Origin: an uncultured Clostridia bacterium | Lineage (GTDB): Bacteria > Bacillota > Clostridia > Oscillospirales > Oscillospiraceae | Direction: 5' to 3' | Length of the DNA stretch: 7,516 nt | Assembly (NCBI GenBank): GCA_946184215.1 | Contig: CAMHER010000090.1 | Span: 1 to 7,516 of the forward strand | In this document: one piece after another, positions 3,682 to 7,516 of the stretch | Position numbering within the stretch: the first letter of the stretch is position 1 | Layout: every line of letters starts with the position of its first letter | Notes under the pieces: model-generated | Told to the model about the DNA's origin: nothing | Databases searched by the model: none | The model's input: the letters and a program-made list of their open reading frames with translations, nothing else | Translations under genes and position numbers: made by a program

Positions 3682-4392
3682 ATGGCTGTTGCGTATAAGA
3701 GAGTTCTTATCAAGATCAGCGGCGAGGCCCTTGCCGCTGAGAAAAAAACGGGCTATGACTTTTCCTTTGTCAGCGCGGTCTGCGAGTCCGTCAAGCGCTG
3801 CGTGGAAATGGGCGCCGAGGTCGGCATCGTCGTCGGCGGCGGCAACTTCTGGCGCGGCGTCAAGGACGGCGACGGCAAGATCGAGCGCGTCAGCGCCGAT
3901 CGGATGGGTATGCTGGCCACCGCGATGAACGGCCTTGCGCTGGCGGACGTGTTCGCCCAGTGCGGCGTGAAGGCCAAGCTCCTCACCGCCGTGGACATCC
4001 AGGGCGTGGGCGAGCGCTATGACACCAAAAAGGCGATCGAGTACCTCGAAAGCGGCAAGGTCGTGATCTTCGGCTGCGGCACGGGCATGCCCTTCTTCTC
4101 CACGGATACGGCGGCGGTGCTGCGCGCGGCGGAGATCCACGCCGACGCGATCCTGCTTGCCAAGAACATCGACGGCGTTTACAGCGCCGATCCGCGCAAG
4201 GATCCCACGGCGGTGAAATACGACGAGATCAGCTACGGCGACGTGCTCGCTCAGCGCCTTGCGGTCATGGACTCGACAGCCACCAGCCTGGCCATGGACA
4301 ATTCCATCCCCGTCATCGTCTTCGCCCTGGCCGAGCCGGAGAACATCGTCAGGGTGCTTTCGGGCGAAAAGCTCGGTACATTGGTAAAGTAA
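3682..4392 (+). CDS. pyrH: Uridylate kinase (UMP kinase)
   Basis: Cytosolic enzyme phosphorylating UMP to UDP with ATP, supplying all pyrimidine nucleotides. The 236 residues match the hexameric bacterial UMP kinase of the amino-acid-kinase fold. Seen in order: RVLIKISGEAL with Lys11 and Gly14 (7-17), the phosphate loop VGGGNFWRG (51-59), SADRMGMLATAMN (71-83), the UMP-binding GTGMPFFSTDTAA (133-145), and LLAKNIDGVYSADPR (158-172). The usual GTGNP reads GTGMP here, a substitution at a normally conserved Asn. The start is fixed by AAGGAGA at 3665-3671, ten bases upstream. It precedes frr as in most bacteria, but the gene before it is a transporter and not tsf. Confidence 0.97.
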   Translation: MAVAYKRVLIKISGEALAAEKKTGYDFSFVSAVCESVKRCVEMGAEVGIVVGGGNFWRGVKDGDGKIERVSADRMGMLATAMNGLALADVFAQCGVKAKLLTAVDIQGVGERYDTKKAIEYLESGKVVIFGCGTGMPFFSTDTAAVLRAAEIHADAILLAKNIDGVYSADPRKDPTAVKYDEISYGDVLAQRLAVMDSTATSLAMDNSIPVIVFALAEPENIVRVLSGEKLGTLVK

Positions 4393-4429
4393 TTTTTAAC
4401 CTATAAATCTGAAAAACGGAGGGATCAAC

Positions 4430-4981
4430 ATGTCTGACTACAAAGAATTTGAAGGCAAGATGAAAAAGACCTGCGAGGCGCTGACCACCCAGTTCGCCAC
4501 GATCCGCGCCGGAAGGGCCAACGCCGCCGTTCTCGATCAGATCACGGTGGACTATTACGGCTCGCCCACGCCCATCAACCAGGTGGCGTCCATCGGCAGC
4601 CCCGATCCGCGCTCGCTGCTGATCCAGCCCTGGGACGCTTCCGTCCTCAAGGGCATCGAGAAGGCGATCCTGGCCTCTGAGCTGGGCATCAACCCGCAGA
4701 ACGACGGCCGCATGATCCGCCTTGTCTTCCCGCCGCTGACCGAGGAGCGCCGCCGCGAGCTTGTCAAGCAAACCAAGAAATACGGCGAGGAGGCCAAGGT
4801 GGCCATCCGCAACATCCGCCGTGACGCCATCGAGAAATTCAAGAAGCAGCAGAAGGCCTCGGAGATCACCGAGGACGACTATAAGATCGCCGAGAAGGAT
4901 ATCCAGAAGCTGACCGACGACTACATCAAGGAGATCGACAAGATCACCGAAAAGAAGGACAAGGAACTGACGGAGATCTGA
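4430..4981 (+). CDS. frr: Ribosome recycling factor
   Basis: With EF-G it splits the post-termination ribosome complex in the cytosol. The 183 residues match the family length (about 185). Conserved segments are TIRAGRAN (24-31), YYGSPTPINQVASI (42-55), PWD (67-69), LGINPQNDGRMIRL (85-98), PPLTEERRREL (101-111), IRNIRRDA (126-133) and a long C-terminal helix (DDYIKEIDKITEKKDKEL, 163-180). These cover domain II between the two arms of the three-helix domain I. GGAGGG at 4418-4423 lies six bases before the ATG. The 37-bp gap after pyrH has no terminator. The stop TGA shares its last base with the uppS ATG, indicating translational coupling. Confidence 0.98.
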   Translation: MSDYKEFEGKMKKTCEALTTQFATIRAGRANAAVLDQITVDYYGSPTPINQVASIGSPDPRSLLIQPWDASVLKGIEKAILASELGINPQNDGRMIRLVFPPLTEERRRELVKQTKKYGEEAKVAIRNIRRDAIEKFKKQQKASEITEDDYKIAEKDIQKLTDDYIKEIDKITEKKDKELTEI

Positions 4982-5721
4982 TGGCTGAGAAAAACATCGA
5001 AAGGCCGGGGGGAGCGGAGAGCAACGCTCCTCCCCGCCATATTGCGATCATCCTGGACGGCAACGGCCGCTGGGCCAGGCGCCGCGGCCTTCCCCGCACG
5101 GCGGGGCACGCCGTGGGGTCGGAGAACTTCCGCAAGATCGCGACCTACTGCAAGAACATCGGCGTGGAGTACCTGACGGTCTACGCCTTTTCCACCGAAA
5201 ACTGGAAACGGCCGGAGGACGAGGTCAAGACCATCATGCGCCTTTTGAAGAAGTACTTGGGCGAGGCCATCGACACGATGGAGCGCGACCACATCCGAAT
5301 GAAGGTGCTCGGCAATATCGAGGGCCTGCCGGAGGAGCTGCGGGAGCTTGTGAAAAGGACCGACGAGATCTCCGCGCGCTACGACGGCTTCCAGGCCAAT
5401 ATCTGTCTGAACTACGGCGGCAGGGACGAGATCGTCCGTGCCGCGATGCGCTATGCCGCGGACGTGAAGGACGGCCGCGCGCCGGAGGAGATCGACGAGG
5501 CCGCCTTCGGCAGCTATCTCTATTCCGCCGGCATCCCGGACCCCGAGCTGCTGATCCGCCCGGGCGGCGAGCAGCGCCTGTCCAACTTCCTGCTCTGGCA
5601 GTGCGCTTACAGCGAGTTTTATTTCACCGATGTCCTCTGGCCGGACTTTACGACGGAGGAGCTGGATAAGGCCATCGCGGAGTATCACCGCCGCGACCGC
5701 CGCTTCGGCAGCGTGAAATGA
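4981..5721 (+). CDS. uppS: Isoprenyl transferase (undecaprenyl diphosphate synthase)
   Basis: Cis-prenyltransferase that adds isopentenyl units to farnesyl diphosphate to make the C55 carrier for peptidoglycan and wall polymers. The 246-residue length is typical. HIAIILDGNGRWARRRG (20-36) holds the Mg/diphosphate-binding Asp26 and Arg30. FSTENWKRP (70-78) and LNYGGRDEI (143-151) follow. The C-terminal signature LLIRPGGEQRLSNFLLWQ (190-207) contains Arg193, Arg199 and Ser201, and the end segment YSEFYFTDVLWPDF is intact. The usual RTSGE is RPGGE here. GGAG at 4972-4975 inside frr serves as ribosome binding site. The gene overlaps frr by one base and the next gene by four (ATGA). dxr, two genes on, feeds the same isoprenoid route. 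Confidence 0.97.
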   Translation: MAEKNIERPGGAESNAPPRHIAIILDGNGRWARRRGLPRTAGHAVGSENFRKIATYCKNIGVEYLTVYAFSTENWKRPEDEVKTIMRLLKKYLGEAIDTMERDHIRMKVLGNIEGLPEELRELVKRTDEISARYDGFQANICLNYGGRDEIVRAAMRYAADVKDGRAPEEIDEAAFGSYLYSAGIPDPELLIRPGGEQRLSNFLLWQCAYSEFYFTDVLWPDFTTEELDKAIAEYHRRDRRFGSVK

Positions 5722-6389
5722 CGGTACGGCAAAGGGTGGAAGCTCTCGCGGACGAGAGCAACGCCGAGTTTCTCTCTCGCCTGCTGCCGGGCATCGAGCC
5801 CGAGACGGTCCTCGGCGTGCGGATGCCGGCGCTCCGCGCGCTGGCAAAGGAGCTGAGAGGAACGGAGGAGGCAGCGGCTTTCCTTGCCGCGCTGCCGCAC
5901 CGCTACCTTGACGAGAACAACCTCCACGCGCTGCTGATCAATGATATAGCCGGCTATGAGGATGCGCTTACCGCCATCGACGCCTTTTTGCCGTATGTCG
6001 ACAACTGGGCGACCTGCGACGCGCTGCGCCCCAAAGCGGTGAAGAAAAACCGCGCTGTGTTCCGCGGATGCATCGACGGCTATCTCGCTTCCGGCGCGCC
6101 CTATACCGTGCGCTTTGGCATCGAGATGCTGATGTGCCATTATCTGGACGCGGCTTTTGTGCCGGAGCAGAACGAACAGGTCGCGTCGATCCGATCGGAA
6201 CACTATTACATCCGCATGATGCAGGCCTGGTATTTCGCCACCGCGCTTGCCAAGCAGTGGGACGGGACGATCCCGACCCTCGAGCAGCGCCGCCTCGAAA
6301 GCTGGACCCACGCCAAAACGATCCAGAAGGCGATCGAGAGCTATCGCATCAGCGAAGAGAAAAAAGCGTATTTGCGTACGCTGAAATAA
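5718..6389 (+). CDS. AlkD-like DNA alkylation repair protein
   Basis: Likely HEAT-like-repeat DNA glycosylase of the AlkD family (Pfam DNA_alkylation), which excises N3- and N7-alkylated purines. The 223 residues are mostly helical. Family hallmarks seen are LDENNLHALLINDIAGY (64-80), FLPYVDNWATCDAL (90-103), YTVRFGIEMLMCHYLD (129-144), SEHYYIRMMQAWYFATAL (160-177) and a C-terminal KTIQKAIESYRIS...LRTLK. Trp97, Asp101, Arg132 and Trp171 have spacing like the Trp109, Asp113, Arg148 and Trp187 of Bacillus cereus AlkD, so the active site looks intact; this mapping is from memory. The start overlaps the uppS stop as ATGA. It occupies the place where cdsA usually lies between uppS and dxr, and has no obvious pathway link to either. 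Confidence 0.88.
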   Translation: MTVRQRVEALADESNAEFLSRLLPGIEPETVLGVRMPALRALAKELRGTEEAAAFLAALPHRYLDENNLHALLINDIAGYEDALTAIDAFLPYVDNWATCDALRPKAVKKNRAVFRGCIDGYLASGAPYTVRFGIEMLMCHYLDAAFVPEQNEQVASIRSEHYYIRMMQAWYFATALAKQWDGTIPTLEQRRLESWTHAKTIQKAIESYRISEEKKAYLRTLK

Positions 6390-6402
6390 AAGAGGTCAGA
6401 AT

Positions 6403-7516
6403 ATGACAAAGGCAATTTCCATCCTCGGCTGCACCGGCTCGATCGGCCGTCAGACCGCCGCTGTGGCGGAGCATCTGGGCCTTCGCGTCGCGGCGCTGAG
6501 CGCGCAGCGAAAAATCGACCTGCTCGAGGAGCAGACCAGAAAATTCAAGCCCGCCTTCGTCGCCGTGTACGACGAGGAGGCGGCCAAACAGTTCAAGATC
6601 GCCGTTGCGGACATGGACGTGCGCGTCGGCACGGGGCTCGAGGGCCTGATCGAGGCCGCGGCCTACGAAGAGTCCGACTGCGTGGTAACGGCCGTATCCG
6701 GCGCGATCGGTTTAAAGCCGACGCTCGAGGCGATCCGGCAAAAAAAGCGCATCGCGCTGGCCAATAAAGAGACGCTGGTCTGCGCCGGCAGCCTGGTCAT
6801 GGCCGCGGCGAAGGAGCACGGCGCCGAGATCGTACCCGTCGACAGCGAGCACTCCGCCATCTTCCAGTGCCTGATGGGCCGGGAGAAGGGCGAACTGAAA
6901 AAGATCCTGCTCACCGGCTCGGGCGGCCCCTTCCGCGGCAAGACGCGCGCAGAGCTGGAGGACGTCACGCCCGCGCAGGCCGTCAGCCATCCGAACTGGA
7001 GCATGGGCGCGAAGATCTCGGTCGACAGCGCGACCATGATGAACAAGGGGCTCGAGTTCATCGAGGCCATGCATCTCTTTGCCGTCACGCCGGACGATAT
7101 TCAGGTGGTGATCCACCCGCAGAGCGTCATACACTCTATGGTGGAGCTCGTTGACGGCACGGTCATCGCCCAGCTGGGCGCCGCGGATATGGGCTTGCCG
7201 ATCCAGCTCGCCCTGACCTGGCCCGAGAGACGGCCGAGCATGTTCGAGCATCTGGACTTCTACCGTCTGCGCGATCTCAGCTTTGAGGCGCCGGATTATG
7301 AAAAAACGCCCTGTCTCAAGCTTGCGATGGACTGCGCGCGCGAGGGCGGCCTCGCCGCCTGCGTGATGAGCGCGGCCAACGAAGTCGCCGTGCACGCCTT
7401 CCTGCGCGGAGAGCTCGGCTTCAACCGCATCTACGACGCCTCCCGCGCCGCGGTGGACGCGATGGGACACGCGCGCGCGGACGACCTGGACACGATCCTT
7501 GCCGCCGACCGCGCGG
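6403..7516 (+). CDS. dxr: 1-deoxy-D-xylulose 5-phosphate reductoisomerase (3' end outside window)
   Basis: Cytosolic NADPH-dependent enzyme that converts DXP to methylerythritol 4-phosphate, the first committed step of the MEP isoprenoid pathway. 371 codons are visible with no stop, and the family is about 380-400 long, so little is missing. The NADPH motif LGCTGSIGRQT is at 8-18 (usual GSTGSIG). ALANKETLV (118-126) and metal ligands Asp147 and Glu149 in VDSEHSAIFQ follow. TGSGGPFRG is at 171-179. SHPNWSMGAKISVDSATMMN (195-214) leads to KGLE with Glu217. HPQSVIHSMVE is at 238-248. The C-terminal helical domain includes MSAANEVAV. AGAGGT at 6391-6396 lies six bases before the ATG. It is 13 bp after the alkylation-repair gene and is the sixth gene of the operon. 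Confidence 0.97.
   Translation, partial: MTKAISILGCTGSIGRQTAAVAEHLGLRVAALSAQRKIDLLEEQTRKFKPAFVAVYDEEAAKQFKIAVADMDVRVGTGLEGLIEAAAYEESDCVVTAVSGAIGLKPTLEAIRQKKRIALANKETLVCAGSLVMAAAKEHGAEIVPVDSEHSAIFQCLMGREKGELKKILLTGSGGPFRGKTRAELEDVTPAQAVSHPNWSMGAKISVDSATMMNKGLEFIEAMHLFAVTPDDIQVVIHPQSVIHSMVELVDGTVIAQLGAADMGLPIQLALTWPERRPSMFEHLDFYRLRDLSFEAPDYEKTPCLKLAMDCAREGGLAACVMSAANEVAVHAFLRGELGFNRIYDASRAAVDAMGHARADDLDTILAADRA

Noticed and set aside
6712..7470. Minus-strand open frame of about 250 codons opposite dxr, and similar antisense frames over the transporter, uppS and pyrH
   Set aside because: All mirror well-supported genes with full motifs on the plus strand; their compositions (Arg, Ala, His, Asp rich) are typical of GC-rich antisense frames.

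Overview
The window looks like the chromosome of a GC-rich, endospore-forming member of the Clostridia, probably Oscillospirales-like. The evidence is a spoIIGA-sigE sporulation pair next to a pyrH-frr-uppS-dxr housekeeping block, strong Shine-Dalgarno sites and GC-rich codon usage. The lineage is inferred from gene content, not from any search.

Left part (1-812): an unusual, relatively AT-rich island lies immediately downstream of sigE. It is bounded by two REPIN-like paired palindromes (79-174 and 677-808) and holds two further single REP-like copies. It also carries a back-to-back pair of good sigma-A promoters (182-210 leftward, 230-258 rightward), a 58-residue single-span membrane protein (325-501), and a small gene that appears cut short by the second REPIN (580-744). 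The island sits between two direct copies of the last 71 bp of sigE. One is the real gene end (813-883). The other is a detached fragment (8-78) that differs at six positions, five of them synonymous.

Middle part (813-2754, leftward): sigE encodes the pro-sigma-E mother-cell sporulation sigma factor, and spoIIGA encodes the membrane aspartic protease that activates it. They form the classical sporulation operon, but a long imperfect palindrome of about 161 bp fills most of the space between them. Upstream of spoIIGA is a promoter with the 22-bp spacer typical of spoIIG and two weak Spo0A-box-like sites. One of these overlaps the -35 of the divergent promoter.

Right part (2670-7516, rightward): one apparent operon reads DMT/EamA-type transporter, pyrH (UMP kinase), frr (ribosome recycling factor), uppS (undecaprenyl diphosphate synthase), an AlkD-like DNA alkylation-repair protein, and dxr (MEP-pathway reductoisomerase, which runs off the right edge). 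The genes are separated by 37 bp or less, or overlap. uppS and dxr link isoprenoid precursor supply to cell-wall lipid carrier synthesis. The usual cdsA between uppS and dxr is absent, and the AlkD-like gene occupies its place. rpsB-tsf, often found before pyrH, is also absent.

The most interesting parts are the REPIN-bounded island inside a duplicated sigE 3' end, and the long palindrome within the spoIIGA-sigE operon.
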